Counted from the stretch's first letter, positions 1-9,607 are shown. The stretch is DNA of 64,000 nucleotides from Fibrobacter sp. (GCA_024398965.1 JAKSIF010000014.1:1-64000); one strand, 5' to 3'. The notes: generated by a model from the letters alone, not told the origin. Numbers and translations: made by a program.

Positions 1-648
1 GAAAACGGCGGTTGCGGCATTATCGCAAACCCCAACTGCACCACCATTATGATGGTCGTAGTCTTGAATCCCATCGAAAAGATTTCCCACATCAAGAAGA
101 TTCGCGTTTCTTCTTACCAGAGCGCAAGCGGTGCTGGCGCAGTTGCCATGGAAGAACTCCAGCAGCAGTACAAGGACATTATTGAAACCGGTTCCACAAC
201 CCATATCAAGAAGTTCCCCTTCCAGCTGGCATACAATGTCATTCCGCAGATCGACAAGATGACTGAAAATGACTACACCAAGGAAGAAATGAAGATGTTC
301 AACGAAACCCGCAAGATCATGCACTCTGATGTTCGCACCAGCGCAACTTGCGTACGCGTTAGCTCTCTCCGTTCTCACTCCGAATCCGTCTGGTTCGAAA
401 CCGAAAAGCCGGTCTCTGTCGAAGAAATCCGCGCAGTTCTCAAGAACGCTCCGGGCGTGTTCCTGAAGGACGATCCGCAGAACTACATCTACCCCATGCC
501 GCTGGAAAGCGCAGGTCACGACGACGTTTACGTTGGCCGTATCCGTAAGGACTTGGCAGACGATTGCGGCAACACCCTGTGGCTCACCGGCGACCAGATC
601 CGTAAGGGCGCAGCTCTCAACGCCGTTCAGATCGCTGAGCTCCTCTAA
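1..648 (+). CDS. asd: Aspartate-semialdehyde dehydrogenase, C-terminal part (cut by window edge)
   Basis: Reduces aspartyl phosphate to aspartate semialdehyde, the branch-point step towards lysine/diaminopimelate, threonine and methionine. The reading frame is open from base 1. The fragment starts just before the catalytic cysteine motif (NPNCTT, Cys at about codon 13), followed by the conserved [10 protein letters not shown] stretch and the substrate-binding ETRKI...TCVRV region. The end ([21 protein letters not shown]-like) is intact, so about 215 codons of an expected 330-370 are here; the NADP-binding N-terminus lies upstream of the window. A strong bidirectional terminator follows 45 bp after the stop. 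Identification is firm. Confidence 0.95.
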   Translation, partial: ENGGCGIIANPNCTTIMMVVVLNPIEKISHIKKIRVSSYQSASGAGAVAMEELQQQYKDIIETGSTTHIKKFPFQLAYNVIPQIDKMTENDYTKEEMKMFNETRKIMHSDVRTSATCVRVSSLRSHSESVWFETEKPVSVEEIRAVLKNAPGVFLKDDPQNYIYPMPLESAGHDDVYVGRIRKDLADDCGNTLWLTGDQIRKGAALNAVQIAELL

Positions 649-691
649 GATTGGTTCAATCTGTTATCGTAAGCACAAACTCTCGATAAGC

Positions 692-725
692 AAAAAGACC
701 TCGCAAATGCGAGGTCTTTGCTTTT
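692..725. terminator. Bidirectional terminator between asd and the GLUG protein gene
   Basis: An 11-bp perfect stem (694-704 with 709-719) has an AAAT loop. A T-rich tail follows on the plus strand and an A-run precedes it, so it can end both asd (plus) and the convergent surface-protein gene (minus). Confidence 0.85.
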
Positions 726-754
726 TATTCGCTTCTAGAATTACGTTCCTAGAA

Positions 755-3700
755 TTATCGTACGTTCACCACACGGGTCTGGTTTGCAACACGAAGAACG
801 AAGCTGCCAGATTGCGGCACATTCAGGTTCATCACAGACGATTCAATTCTGCCTATAGAAATCACTCGTCCCTGCATATCCATCAAAGCGACTCGTTGTC
901 CAACAGGGCCGTTAACGATTTGAACCATTCCATCAAAGACATTTACATCAAAGGACTGCAAACGTAATAGATTCAGGGCAACAACCGTTGTAGAAGAACT
1001 GCTACCCACGTTGCCGCTGGAACTGGAGCCGGCGACAGAACTACTGGATTCAACGGAACTACTGGATTTAGCAGAGCTGCTGGATTCGACAGCATCTTCG
1101 CTGGAGCTGGATTCAACTTTGGAACTAGAACTTTCCTGCAGATCGCTACTGGAACTGGATTCTTCCTCGTTACTGCTTGAACCAATGGGAGCAAGTGACA
1201 TCAGCAAGGCAAGATTCTTGTCGGAATCAGACTCGTTCAACTTGGGATAGGAATCCGTAGGCTTCTGCCCCCATACGGAGCCATCAAAGCCCTCTCCTTC
1301 ATAATCATGGAGCTTCTTGGCCAAGGAGCCATCCTCAAATTCAGAAACAGCAGCAGCCTTAGCCAAGGTATCCATTACAGGGCCATCCACATAGTAGGAG
1401 TTTTCCATGGACACCAGACTCGTATAAATACGGCCAAACAGAGCTCCGGTCAATTCATCTCCTGTCACAGAGCCCTTGTTGTAGGAATTGATAACAATGT
1501 TGGTATCTGCGCCACGACCAAGGAAACCTCCAATTGTCGACTTTCCTGAGACATCCCCTACATTGTAGGAATTTACAATTCGGATATACTCAATGGCCAT
1601 GCCAACAAGGCCGCCCATTTGACCAAGGCCTGTAACAGGGCCCTCGTTATAGGAATCCATGATCGATATGGAGCCTCTAAGTTCACGGTCAAGGCCCACC
1701 AGGCCGCCACCATCATAGTCGCAGTTGATTACACCTGAATTATGGGAATTGACCACAAACACATGAGTTTCATCGTTACTTCCGACAAAGCCTCCACAAG
1801 CCTTGACGCCTTCCACGGTAGCTTCGTTATAGGAATTGGAGATCACGATATAGGACTTTTGGGCGTCACCAATAAAGCCGGCCACATTGTACGTGCCCTT
1901 GAAATAAGAATCCTTGATACCAAGGCCATCGATCAAGACAGGATTCGAAGGGGATCCTCCGCCCACGAAGTTAATGAAGCTGGTTCCATATAGGCCAGAG
2001 ATAGAATGACCATTGCCGTAGATCTTTCCTCCAAAGGATCTCAAGCTAGGCCAGGAAACAAAGGTCTCCTTCTTGTCTTCATTAAGCTTTCCGTCAACCA
2101 GGACCTGCTCATTCAACACAATGTCCGCAGAGAGGCTACCGCAAGCAAATTCATTTTGTTCTATGCCTTCGGTACCATTGACAATGGCCGCAAACATGAA
2201 CAATTCATCCTCGCTGGATATGTCGTAACAGTCGTCAACCAGCGTAGGAATATGCCACCACTTGCTATAGTAGGTCGCCTCGCCCTTGACAGTATCCGCA
2301 ACCCTAGTCACAGGGCTGCCTTCATAGGCATCATTGTCGTACCATCCCTTGAATACATAGCCATTTCGTACAGGAACCGGCAAGTCAAGGGCAATGCCCT
2401 CTGCATACTCATCTGCATATAGAGTCTTGTCACCATCGTAGGTTACCAATACAAGCTTGGAGAACTTGACATCCAAATTGGAAATAACTCCACTGAGGAC
2501 CGGATGATTATCCACCCCGACATTCTGCCCCCAAACGCTGCCATCAAAGGATTCGCTCTTATAGTCATGAAGCAGCTTTGCTACAGTTCCATTTCTAAGT
2601 TGGCTTGGAGTGACATAGGAAACTTTATCCGACTTCATTAGGTAATCATTTTCAGAAGGAATCGCATAGGAATTCGTTATTGTAGAAGCCTCATCATATT
2701 CACAGCCCAACCTTGAACTCATGATGAAGGAATTTTCAACAATATTCTTCCCACTGGTACTACCGAAGATATAGGACTTGTCTTCACCGATATCAATGTC
2801 GCAGTAAGAGTTTCTTATATGCAAGTCGCCCTTGCCTCTCCTGATAAAGCAGGACAAATCATAACCGATATTCTTGCCCTCAAAATAGGATTCCACAATA
2901 GTAATATCGGAACTTGCGGATTCTTCAACAAATCCTGCAGCATCTCCGCGTCCATCAAATAAACCATCCACATGGGTTCCCTTAATCAATAGAGAACCGG
3001 AGTCTGACTTGACCTGACAAATCAGACCAGCTTTGTTATGAACGCTTCTAAAATAGGAGTCCTCGATTCCAAGATTCAGGATCTTTGTGGTATCGGTCTC
3101 ACTGGTATTGTAAACAGACTCAAAGAAGCCTAGGTATTCATCTTCCCATCGTGAATAGGTTTCGTAACCATTCATGTACAGGCCATAAATTGTATGGCCG
3201 TCGCCATCAAAAATTCCCTTGAAGTTCCTTATGCCACGCCAGGAAAGATGACTACCGGAACTCAGTTCATACTTGCCGCCAAGAAGATTCTCATTGACGA
3301 CAATATCTTCGGTCAGCTTACCGCACAATGTTCCAGTGATTCTTGTGGAATCAATGACGGAGGCATGGGCCTCAAAGGCAAATCCATAAAGTTCATTCAC
3401 GGAACCAATCTGGAAGCAACCATCCTTCAATTCCGGAATCTTGGGTTCAAGGCTAATATCATCGTCATTGAAGGTGATGTTTTCCGTAAACACAGGGTGC
3501 TTATCTATGCCGACATGCTGTCCCCACATGGAGCCATCATATTCATCATCCTTGTATTCACGCAGAAGGTAGGCAACCGTTCCGTCCTCGTAATCGCTTT
3601 CCGTAACGCCGATTCCTGACGAGCCATCCTGACCAAGGGCATAGGCATTATAATACTCTACGGAGCCATAGCGGCCCACCAATCCGCCTGCGCCAAAAGC

Positions 3701-5509
3701 CGAAGACGTCGTCAACAGGTTAAAGCTATTGATGATCTTGACGTTGGAAGAACCATCACCAATAAGTCCGCCTCTTTCCGAGGAACCACAGCAGGAACTG
3801 CCGTTCATTGAAGCCGTATTGTAGGAGTTGGCAATAAGGGTTCCACTTTCCGCCTTACCAACAAGTCCACCAATTCCAACACGACCGTAAACAGAGCCCT
3901 CGTTATAGGATTCTTCAATCTTTACTCCATAAAGGGTGCAGCCAGCGATACCTCCACCACCGATGCCTCCTTCCACAGAGCCTTTCTTGCTATAGACGTG
4001 AAGAATATCCGTAGACTCAGCAGAACCTACAATCGCGCCTGCGCAGCGCTCACCCTTGAACATATAATCCAACAGGCCAAGATCTTTTACGACGGATTTC
4101 TTTCCTTTCATAGAAACGGTGCTGCCAATAAAGCCTACGTTTTCGCCCTTGGAAGAAAGAGTGTTATAGTACAGACCAGAGATAGTTTTTCCGTTTCCAT
4201 CGAAGGTTCCAAGGAATTTCTGTATGGGGAACCAGCGGGTCCATCCACCTACGGTATCCACGGCAATGTCATCGGTCAGCTTGGCACAGAATTCAGTGTA
4301 ATCGTCGTAGGACATCGTCTGAATCACATTTGTCTGACGTACGATTTCTGCAAAGCCGTACAATTCCTCCACCGTCCCTATTTCGTAGCAACCGTCAACC
4401 ACTTCAGGAATCTTTCCCCACATGGCGTAAAGGTCAAGATCTCCCGTTGTACTTCTGATAATCTTGTCCAGGGTATCACCCTTAAGCCCTTCTTTCGTAA
4501 ACCACTTGATAAACAGATAGCCATCACGTTCAGGAACAGGAAGCTGGACTATAGACGATTCCACATAATGGTCCGGATAATCCTCCGCATGGTCCACATT
4601 GTGGAATGCCAGGCTAGAAACCACACTTTTGCCTGCATAATTTTTTATTTCATCGCTAAATACGGGATGCTTATCCACGCCCACATTCTGTCCCCAGCCC
4701 TTACCTCTCATGTTATAACGAAGCAAGGCGGCAATCGTTCCGTTTTCCAATTCCTCCATGGTCATGGTTGTTGAATGTGCCCCGGTATAAATATTACAAC
4801 CCGGTCTTTCGAAAATATTTTCGTATGTATAACCGCGATAACTGGCGCCGATATTGACTACGTCGCAGTTTTCCTTATTTCTATCTAGGGGACCTGCGTT
4901 GTAAGCGTTTCTGATGTTGAGATAAGTATCAACGCTCCCCATTTCAGCCATAATTCCTTTGGCATTTATATAGGAAAGAATTAAGCCCATATTATACACA
5001 TTCTCAATGGCCATGTAACCCGATTCAAATCGACCCACAAGGCCTGCTGCGTAATATTTGCCCAGAATATAGGAGTCCTCAAGCCCCACATTGGCAATGA
5101 CAATGGAGTCTCCTTCCTCACCACCCTTTACCGTACTGAAAAGAGCGGCATATTCAAACGAATCATCATTGAAGTACAAACCGGAAATAGTATGGAACTG
5201 TCCATCGAATTTTCCGCTAAAACCGACCATGGGAGTCCAGGGAACAAAATTGCTTCCATCCCCATTCAAGGTGTCATTAGCAAGAACATTCTGGTTCACC
5301 ACGATATTCGCGGTAAGCTTACCGCAGGCGTCGGACTCAAGTTTAAATGCGTCAGAGCCATTGACTACAGCGGCAAAGCCATACAGCTCGGCAGCGGAAC
5401 CAATCTGGTAACAACCGTCAACCTTCTTAGGGATGACCGGCGAAATGGATGCAGCCCCAGCCAACACAGCAGCAGCGGCAAGTATGAGCGTTATTTTCTT
5501 CAAAATCAT
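755..5509 (-). CDS. Giant secreted GLUG/InlB-repeat surface protein with Ser-rich linker and C-terminal tail
   Basis: A 1584-residue exported protein with an N-terminal signal peptide (MILKKITLILAAAAVLAGAA). It consists of four related modules of about 300 residues. Each opens with a DGCYxIGSxxELYGFA-like motif, continues with right-handed-helix-like GLUG segments (AGLVGR, GGLVGKAESG, NSYN repeats) and ends with WGQNVGVDKHPVF or a variant. Two InlB-type beta-grasp repeats (around residues 295-365 and 1015-1090, ending YAMWG and YYSKWW) separate modules. A (SSSS-x)n linker occupies about residues 1440-1510. The last 65 residues resemble a sorting tail (MDMQGRVI...GSFVLRV...VVNVR). The family is associated with adhesion; the exact ligand is unknown. 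The ATG follows a GGGGGTTACAT leader. Function beyond cell-surface or extracellular adhesin-like protein is inference. Confidence 0.85.
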   Translation of the reverse strand: MILKKITLILAAAAVLAGAASISPVIPKKVDGCYQIGSAAELYGFAAVVNGSDAFKLESDACGKLTANIVVNQNVLANDTLNGDGSNFVPWTPMVGFSGKFDGQFHTISGLYFNDDSFEYAALFSTVKGGEEGDSIVIANVGLEDSYILGKYYAAGLVGRFESGYMAIENVYNMGLILSYINAKGIMAEMGSVDTYLNIRNAYNAGPLDRNKENCDVVNIGASYRGYTYENIFERPGCNIYTGAHSTTMTMEELENGTIAALLRYNMRGKGWGQNVGVDKHPVFSDEIKNYAGKSVVSSLAFHNVDHAEDYPDHYVESSIVQLPVPERDGYLFIKWFTKEGLKGDTLDKIIRSTTGDLDLYAMWGKIPEVVDGCYEIGTVEELYGFAEIVRQTNVIQTMSYDDYTEFCAKLTDDIAVDTVGGWTRWFPIQKFLGTFDGNGKTISGLYYNTLSSKGENVGFIGSTVSMKGKKSVVKDLGLLDYMFKGERCAGAIVGSAESTDILHVYSKKGSVEGGIGGGGIAGCTLYGVKIEESYNEGSVYGRVGIGGLVGKAESGTLIANSYNTASMNGSSCCGSSERGGLIGDGSSNVKIINSFNLLTTSSAFGAGGLVGRYGSVEYYNAYALGQDGSSGIGVTESDYEDGTVAYLLREYKDDEYDGSMWGQHVGIDKHPVFTENITFNDDDISLEPKIPELKDGCFQIGSVNELYGFAFEAHASVIDSTRITGTLCGKLTEDIVVNENLLGGKYELSSGSHLSWRGIRNFKGIFDGDGHTIYGLYMNGYETYSRWEDEYLGFFESVYNTSETDTTKILNLGIEDSYFRSVHNKAGLICQVKSDSGSLLIKGTHVDGLFDGRGDAAGFVEESASSDITIVESYFEGKNIGYDLSCFIRRGKGDLHIRNSYCDIDIGEDKSYIFGSTSGKNIVENSFIMSSRLGCEYDEASTITNSYAIPSENDYLMKSDKVSYVTPSQLRNGTVAKLLHDYKSESFDGSVWGQNVGVDNHPVLSGVISNLDVKFSKLVLVTYDGDKTLYADEYAEGIALDLPVPVRNGYVFKGWYDNDAYEGSPVTRVADTVKGEATYYSKWWHIPTLVDDCYDISSEDELFMFAAIVNGTEGIEQNEFACGSLSADIVLNEQVLVDGKLNEDKKETFVSWPSLRSFGGKIYGNGHSISGLYGTSFINFVGGGSPSNPVLIDGLGIKDSYFKGTYNVAGFIGDAQKSYIVISNSYNEATVEGVKACGGFVGSNDETHVFVVNSHNSGVINCDYDGGGLVGLDRELRGSISIMDSYNEGPVTGLGQMGGLVGMAIEYIRIVNSYNVGDVSGKSTIGGFLGRGADTNIVINSYNKGSVTGDELTGALFGRIYTSLVSMENSYYVDGPVMDTLAKAAAVSEFEDGSLAKKLHDYEGEGFDGSVWGQKPTDSYPKLNESDSDKNLALLMSLAPIGSSSNEEESSSSSDLQESSSSKVESSSSEDAVESSSSAKSSSSVESSSSVAGSSSSGNVGSSSSTTVVALNLLRLQSFDVNVFDGMVQIVNGPVGQRVALMDMQGRVISIGRIESSVMNLNVPQSGSFVLRVANQTRVVNVR

Positions 5510-5531
5510 ATGTAACCCCCAAAAAATTTCT

Positions 5532-6647
5532 TTATCCCAGTTCTTCTGGGTTCAGGCACTTAAGCTCATCAATGACGAACTTGCCATCCTTACGGATCAG
5601 GACATCGTCGAACCAGATTTCACCGCCACCGTATTCGGGACGCATGATCAGAACCAAGTCCCAATGGATTGCAGACACATTTCCATTAGGAGCGTCTTCG
5701 TAGCAGCGGCCCGGAGTAAAGTGGATGGAGCCAGCGATCTTTTCGTCGAAAAGAATGTCGCACATGGCGCTGTTCACGTAGGGATTGAAACCGATGGCGA
5801 ACTCGCCCACATAGCGGGCACCTTCGTCCGTATTGAACAAAGCGTTCAAGGCCTCGTTGGAGCCGGTTTCGCAGGAGGCGTTCACAATGGCGCCGTCCTT
5901 GAATTCCAGGCGAACGTTACCGAACTGCTTGCCATCGTAAAGGGACGGAGTGTTATACTGAATCACGCCGTTAACGCTATTGCGGACAGGAGCAGTATAC
6001 ACTTCCCCATCGGGAATATTCATGTTACCGCAGCAAGGCACAGCGCCGATACCCTTGATGCTGAATGTCAAATCCGTTCCCTTGGAAACCAGGCGCACCT
6101 TGTCGGTACGGTTCATCAGGTCCACAAGGTTCTGGGCGGCCTTTGCCATCTTGGGATAGTCTGCCAGGCAAGCTTCAAAGTAGAAGTCCTCGAAGGCCTC
6201 GGTACTCATCTTGGCGGCCTGAGCCATGGAAGGATTGGGCCAGCGAAGCACACACCAGCGGGTCTTATTCACGCGATAGTCCAGAACAGCCTGGTTAGCC
6301 AAGCGGTACTTCTTCATCTGCGGGCCAGGAATGTCGCAATTTTCCATGGCGTTTTCAGCAGCACGAATGGAAATGTAGCACTGCATCTTCTGCATTTCAG
6401 CCATGGCCAAGTCAGCAGAAACCTTCATCTGTTCTTCCGTAGCAGACTTTATCATTTCACGACGTACACGACCATTGTAGTTATGAACGAAAGCGTTTCC
6501 GCCGGCCTTTGCGACAGCCTTGACCAATTCCGTGCTCAGTTCGTCGGGAGTATCAGTGGTTTCAATAAGGATATTTTCGCCAGCCTTAAGAGCGATGGCG
6601 TTGTTAATCAAATTTTCAGCAAGTTTTGTAATGCGAGGATCTTTCAT
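5532..6647 (-). CDS. Aminopeptidase of the M29 (thermophilic metallo-aminopeptidase) family
   Basis: A cytoplasmic metallo-aminopeptidase predicted to remove N-terminal residues from peptides. The 371 residues are slightly shorter than the roughly 410 typical of AmpS/AmpT/PepS. The C-terminal half carries the family's metal-ligand motifs in order: GEVYTAP, VGEFAIGFN, HFTPGRCYED and HWDLVLIM (the His-x-Asp pair). No signal peptide is visible. The ATG lies 7 nt after a TATATT box, with no Shine-Dalgarno sequence, so the mRNA may be leaderless. The gene is separated by terminators from the upstream TonB-like gene and stands alone. Confidence 0.88.
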   Translation of the reverse strand: MKDPRITKLAENLINNAIALKAGENILIETTDTPDELSTELVKAVAKAGGNAFVHNYNGRVRREMIKSATEEQMKVSADLAMAEMQKMQCYISIRAAENAMENCDIPGPQMKKYRLANQAVLDYRVNKTRWCVLRWPNPSMAQAAKMSTEAFEDFYFEACLADYPKMAKAAQNLVDLMNRTDKVRLVSKGTDLTFSIKGIGAVPCCGNMNIPDGEVYTAPVRNSVNGVIQYNTPSLYDGKQFGNVRLEFKDGAIVNASCETGSNEALNALFNTDEGARYVGEFAIGFNPYVNSAMCDILFDEKIAGSIHFTPGRCYEDAPNGNVSAIHWDLVLIMRPEYGGGEIWFDDVLIRKDGKFVIDELKCLNPEELG

Positions 6648-6653
6648 AGGCTT

Positions 6654-6660
6654 AAATATA
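6654..6660 (-). promoter_or_regulatory. Candidate -10 box of the M29 gene (possible leaderless start)
   Basis: TATATTT on the minus strand ends 6 nt before the ATG at 6647. The upstream terminator leaves no room for a longer leader, so transcription must begin close to the start codon. No convincing -35 is seen. Confidence 0.4.
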
Positions 6661-6690
6661 AAAAAGCCGATAGTCTCGCGACTACCGGCA
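6661..6690 (-). terminator. Terminator of the TonB-like gene
   Basis: Stem 6666-6675 with 6680-6689 (one mismatch, TCGC loop), followed on the minus strand by a run of six T. It lies between the TonB-like gene and the M29 gene. Confidence 0.75.
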
Positions 6691-6722
6691 AAAAATTTTC
6701 AATCCATACACAAACAATTTTT

Positions 6723-7676
6723 CTATTCGGAGAAAGTAAAGGGAACCGTCACGGTAGTGTTACCAGATTTCACCTTGTTAAATGTCCAGCGGCCTACGGT
6801 ATTCTTGACTTCGTTATCGAATTCCCCGTATCCCGTCGTAGACGAAACTATGGCTATGCTGACAATCTCACCACCCGGAGCAATGGTAAACTTTAATGTC
6901 ACCTTGCCCTGGAAACCAGGATTCTTCTTAAGGTACTTGTTATACACATGTCGAAGCCCCGGAGTACGCGTACGGATCACCTTCATGATATCCGATGCTG
7001 AGCGAGCCGAGTTGGCAGAACTCATATCGATATCTGTCGGCGAAGGAGGAGTCAGACGCCCCTTAAGCGCCTTGGTCGCAATGGAACCGGCTGCATTACC
7101 GATCAAGTTGGTGAACGCATCGTCAATACCACCGCTACCACCGGCGAACTGACCTTCATTGAAGCCTCCATTCACCTTACCTCGGACCTCGCCAATCTTG
7201 GTCTTTCCCGTAGTCTGGAGACCATTGGTGTGCTTGAGCACCTTGTCGATATCCTTGGCAAACTGCTGATTTTTCATGAGATCATAGGCCATGGCGCTTG
7301 CGTTGTTCGTCTGGGCGGTAATCATCTTGATGATTCCGCGATTTAATGGTGCACGAGGATTTCCCTTGCCAGAGTTTTTTCCACCGCCACCAGGTCTTTT
7401 ACGTTGTATTTCCTGTTGTTGGTTTTTCTTTTGTTGTTTAGGCGTCTCCTTTTTTTCTTCTTTCTTGTTCAATATGCTTACGGTGGCCTTCAGTTCTTCA
7501 TTAGGTAATTTGTCAAAAATGACATCGTCAATCACCCTTTCGTATGCCGCAGCCCAGAAGCACAGAGACAGTGCCACAAGAAAGGAAACTCCAGCAATGG
7601 AGCCCATCTTCTTATCTGAATCGGGCATGAGTGATGCGATGAATTCATTTACGGTTTTATCTTGCAGGTTTTTCAT
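6723..7676 (-). CDS. TonB/AgmX-like energy-transducer family protein (orphan)
   Basis: A 317-residue inner-membrane protein. A cytoplasmic N-terminus of about 25 residues is followed by one membrane helix (about 27-44, SFLVALSLCFWAAAY). Then comes a charged periplasmic linker (KKEEKKETPKQQKKNQQQ...PGGGGKNSGKG) and a C-terminal TonB-C/AgmX-type domain (about 225-317) with GLRHVYNKYLKKNPGFQGKV and GEFDNEV...WTF motifs. TonB-C domains transmit proton-motive force to outer-membrane partners. No ExbB/ExbD lies beside it, so it may use the complex encoded at 17-20 kb or a different motor; that is inference. A GGTAGGAT leader precedes the ATG. Confidence 0.75.
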   Translation of the reverse strand: MKNLQDKTVNEFIASLMPDSDKKMGSIAGVSFLVALSLCFWAAAYERVIDDVIFDKLPNEELKATVSILNKKEEKKETPKQQKKNQQQEIQRKRPGGGGKNSGKGNPRAPLNRGIIKMITAQTNNASAMAYDLMKNQQFAKDIDKVLKHTNGLQTTGKTKIGEVRGKVNGGFNEGQFAGGSGGIDDAFTNLIGNAAGSIATKALKGRLTPPSPTDIDMSSANSARSASDIMKVIRTRTPGLRHVYNKYLKKNPGFQGKVTLKFTIAPGGEIVSIAIVSSTTGYGEFDNEVKNTVGRWTFNKVKSGNTTVTVPFTFSE

Positions 7677-8284
7677 GATTTTATCCTACCTTTCCTTTTT
7701 ACGGATTTATTGTTTTATGGGAAATAATGAATATGATTTTCAGACAATACGAGGACAGCTGTTCTTAGGAGAACATTCAAGCCCAGGAAGGCAAAAGAGG
7801 AACAGGACTTGCAAGGGCAAGCCATTCACTCAACTCATTACATTTTAGCGGGAGGACAAATAGACCAGTTCATGTCGCCTGTGTTTCAGGTCGTGACCAG
7901 CTAGTAGACAACTTCATTTCTTTGATTATCGGTTCGGAAAAGTCCAAGTAGATTCGGTCGTTTCACTCGCCTCAATCACAAATTACTTTATTCAGAATTC
8001 CCGTTCAATGACCGCTCCTTTACTCGGCATCAGAACAAGACTCTCATCTACAATTTTGAAACTATAAAGATTTTTTTCCGCGGAATCGGCAGAAACCGTA
8101 AAGAAAATTTTGTGCTTCGGAATGTAAAAATATCGGTGTTCAGCCGAGCCCTTGTAGTTGCTGGAGCCAGGACTGATTTTCATGTTTTGAGAACCTTATG
8201 AACTTTACATTTCAAGGGGTAAAATCTATTCCAAATTAGAGTGAAATTAAGGCATAACCTTGATTAAAGTAGGTAGCAACATCC
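7677..8284. other. 608-bp intergenic stretch with no convincing gene
   Basis: Apart from the doubtful 63-codon ORF, I see no long reading frame, tRNA or strong hairpin here. Traces of coding-like sequence on the minus strand suggest gene decay. Confidence 0.4.
7992..8183 (-). CDS. Small hypothetical ORF, possibly the remnant of a larger gene
   Basis: 63 residues starting MKISPGSSNYKGSAEHRYF. No signal peptide, membrane segment or known motif. The same frame stays peptide-like after its stop and two further stops (VIEASETTESTWTFP, about 7935-7980), which suggests a decayed tail. The whole 7677-8284 interval lacks any other convincing gene. It may not be expressed. Confidence 0.3.
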   Translation of the reverse strand: MKISPGSSNYKGSAEHRYFYIPKHKIFFTVSADSAEKNLYSFKIVDESLVLMPSKGAVIEREF

Positions 8285-8296
8285 ATGGGAGTTATT

Positions 8297-8302
8297 TATA
8301 TT
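8297..8302 (+). promoter_or_regulatory. Candidate -10 box for alr
   Basis: TATATT lies 9 nt before the ATG at 8312 and inside the reading frame that would follow the earlier ATG at 8285. It therefore argues for the 8312 start. Confidence 0.35.
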
Positions 8303-8311
8303 TTGGGCATT

Positions 8312-9538
8312 ATGAAGCTTTTATCTACCCCTCCCGATTTGAATCGTATTGCGCGCCCCAACTGGATTGAAATCAATCTCGACGCTCTTTGTAACAACAT
8401 TCAGTTTATCCGTAGCCAGATTCCTGCCAACACCAAGATCCTTCTGCCCGTAAAGGCGGACTCCTACGGCCATGGCAGCCTAGCCTGCTCCTTTGCAGCC
8501 AAGTTCGGCGGAGCCGACTATCTTGGCGTGGCACACATCAGCGAAGGCATGCTACTTCGTCAGTACGGTATGGACTTGCCCATCTTGGTTCTTGGCCCCT
8601 GCACTCCCGCGGACTTCGCCTACTTTGTGGAGTTCCAGCTGACTGCAGCCATTACGGACATCCGTACAGCCATGGCTTTCGACCAGTTCCTCCGTGACAA
8701 CGACTGCACCTGCAAGGCCCACTTGGCAATTGACTCCGGCATGAACCGCTACGGTTTTGACGCCGAAGACTTCAACAACATTCGTGCCGCCTTGAGCCTT
8801 AAGAATCTGCAGTTCGAAGGTATGTTCACGCACCTGGCCACAGCAGACATGCCGGGCAATCCCAAGACTGAGATCCAGATCCAGCGATTCACCCGACTGG
8901 TGGACGTTCTGGAAGCCGAAGGCCTTCGTCCGGAAATCTGCCACTGTTCCAGTTCCGCAGGAACCTTGACTCATCCCGAAAGCCATTTCGACATGGTCCG
9001 TCCGGGTCTCGCCCTCTATGGCTACAACCCCATGGGCGCCACCCCCTCTCCCTGGCCCATCAAGCCGGTAATGCGAATCAAGTCTACCATCCGACACATT
9101 CACGACGTCAAGCCCGGCGAAACCGTAAGCTATGGCGGCTACTGGATGGCCCAGCAGACCTCCCGCGTTGCAACCATCGCCATCGGCTACGGCGACGGTT
9201 ACCTCCGCGGTGAATACAACAAGGGTTTTGTATCCATCCGTGGCCAGCTCTGCCCCATCCTGGGTCGTGTCTGCATGGACGCTGCCATGGTGGACGTGAG
9301 CCACATCCCCGACGTTCAGGTTGGCGAAACGGTTGACGTTGTGAACGGTGAACTGGACTTCAGAATCTCCATGGAAAGCGTGGCCGACGACCACCACACC
9401 ATCCCCTACGAGCTGACAAGCCGCGTAGCCCGACGTCTGTACCGCAAGTACTACTGGAAGAACCGTCTTGTCCGCTGGGACTACCTGCGACAGGAATTCG
9501 GAGTACAGGATTTCACGGAATTCCCTCTGAGAAAGTAA
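8312..9538 (+). CDS. alr: Alanine racemase
   Basis: PLP-dependent interconversion of L- and D-alanine for peptidoglycan. The fold-III barrel begins with LLPVKADSYGHG, whose Lys (residue 48 from this start) binds PLP. FDMVRPGLALYGY, the SYGG catalytic-Tyr segment and RVCMDAAMVDVSH are also conserved. At 408 residues it is slightly longer than usual (360-390), mostly through a C-terminal extension (YRKYYWKNRLVRWDYLRQ). The ATG at 8312 is preferred to the in-frame ATG at 8285 because a -10-like box lies between them and homologs start close to NRIARPNWIEI; neither start has a good ribosome site. Confidence 0.95.
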   Translation: MKLLSTPPDLNRIARPNWIEINLDALCNNIQFIRSQIPANTKILLPVKADSYGHGSLACSFAAKFGGADYLGVAHISEGMLLRQYGMDLPILVLGPCTPADFAYFVEFQLTAAITDIRTAMAFDQFLRDNDCTCKAHLAIDSGMNRYGFDAEDFNNIRAALSLKNLQFEGMFTHLATADMPGNPKTEIQIQRFTRLVDVLEAEGLRPEICHCSSSAGTLTHPESHFDMVRPGLALYGYNPMGATPSPWPIKPVMRIKSTIRHIHDVKPGETVSYGGYWMAQQTSRVATIAIGYGDGYLRGEYNKGFVSIRGQLCPILGRVCMDAAMVDVSHIPDVQVGETVDVVNGELDFRISMESVADDHHTIPYELTSRVARRLYRKYYWKNRLVRWDYLRQEFGVQDFTEFPLRK

Positions 9539-9555
9539 GTTCCGCAAGATATTGC

Positions 9556-9583
9556 AAGCCCCGACAAAATCGGGGCTTTTTCA
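9556..9583 (+). terminator. Terminator of alr
   Basis: 8-bp stem 9556-9563 with 9571-9578, loop ACAAAAT, then a T-rich tail. Confidence 0.8.
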
Positions 9584-9595
9584 TTTTATTTTATC

Positions 9596-9601
9596 TATAT
9601 T
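9596..9601 (+). promoter_or_regulatory. Candidate -10 box of ogt (possible leaderless start)
   Basis: TATATT is followed by 6 nt and then the ATG at 9608. The alr terminator ends about 13 nt upstream, and no Shine-Dalgarno sequence fits. Confidence 0.4.
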
Positions 9602-9607
9602 CAAATC

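Noticed and set aside
5433-6896. 487-codon plus-strand frame across the M29 gene
   Set aside because: Antisense shadow of the aminopeptidase gene, which has clear catalytic motifs.
8285-8311. Earlier ATG of alr
   Set aside because: No ribosome site, and a -10-like box lies between it and the ATG at 8312.
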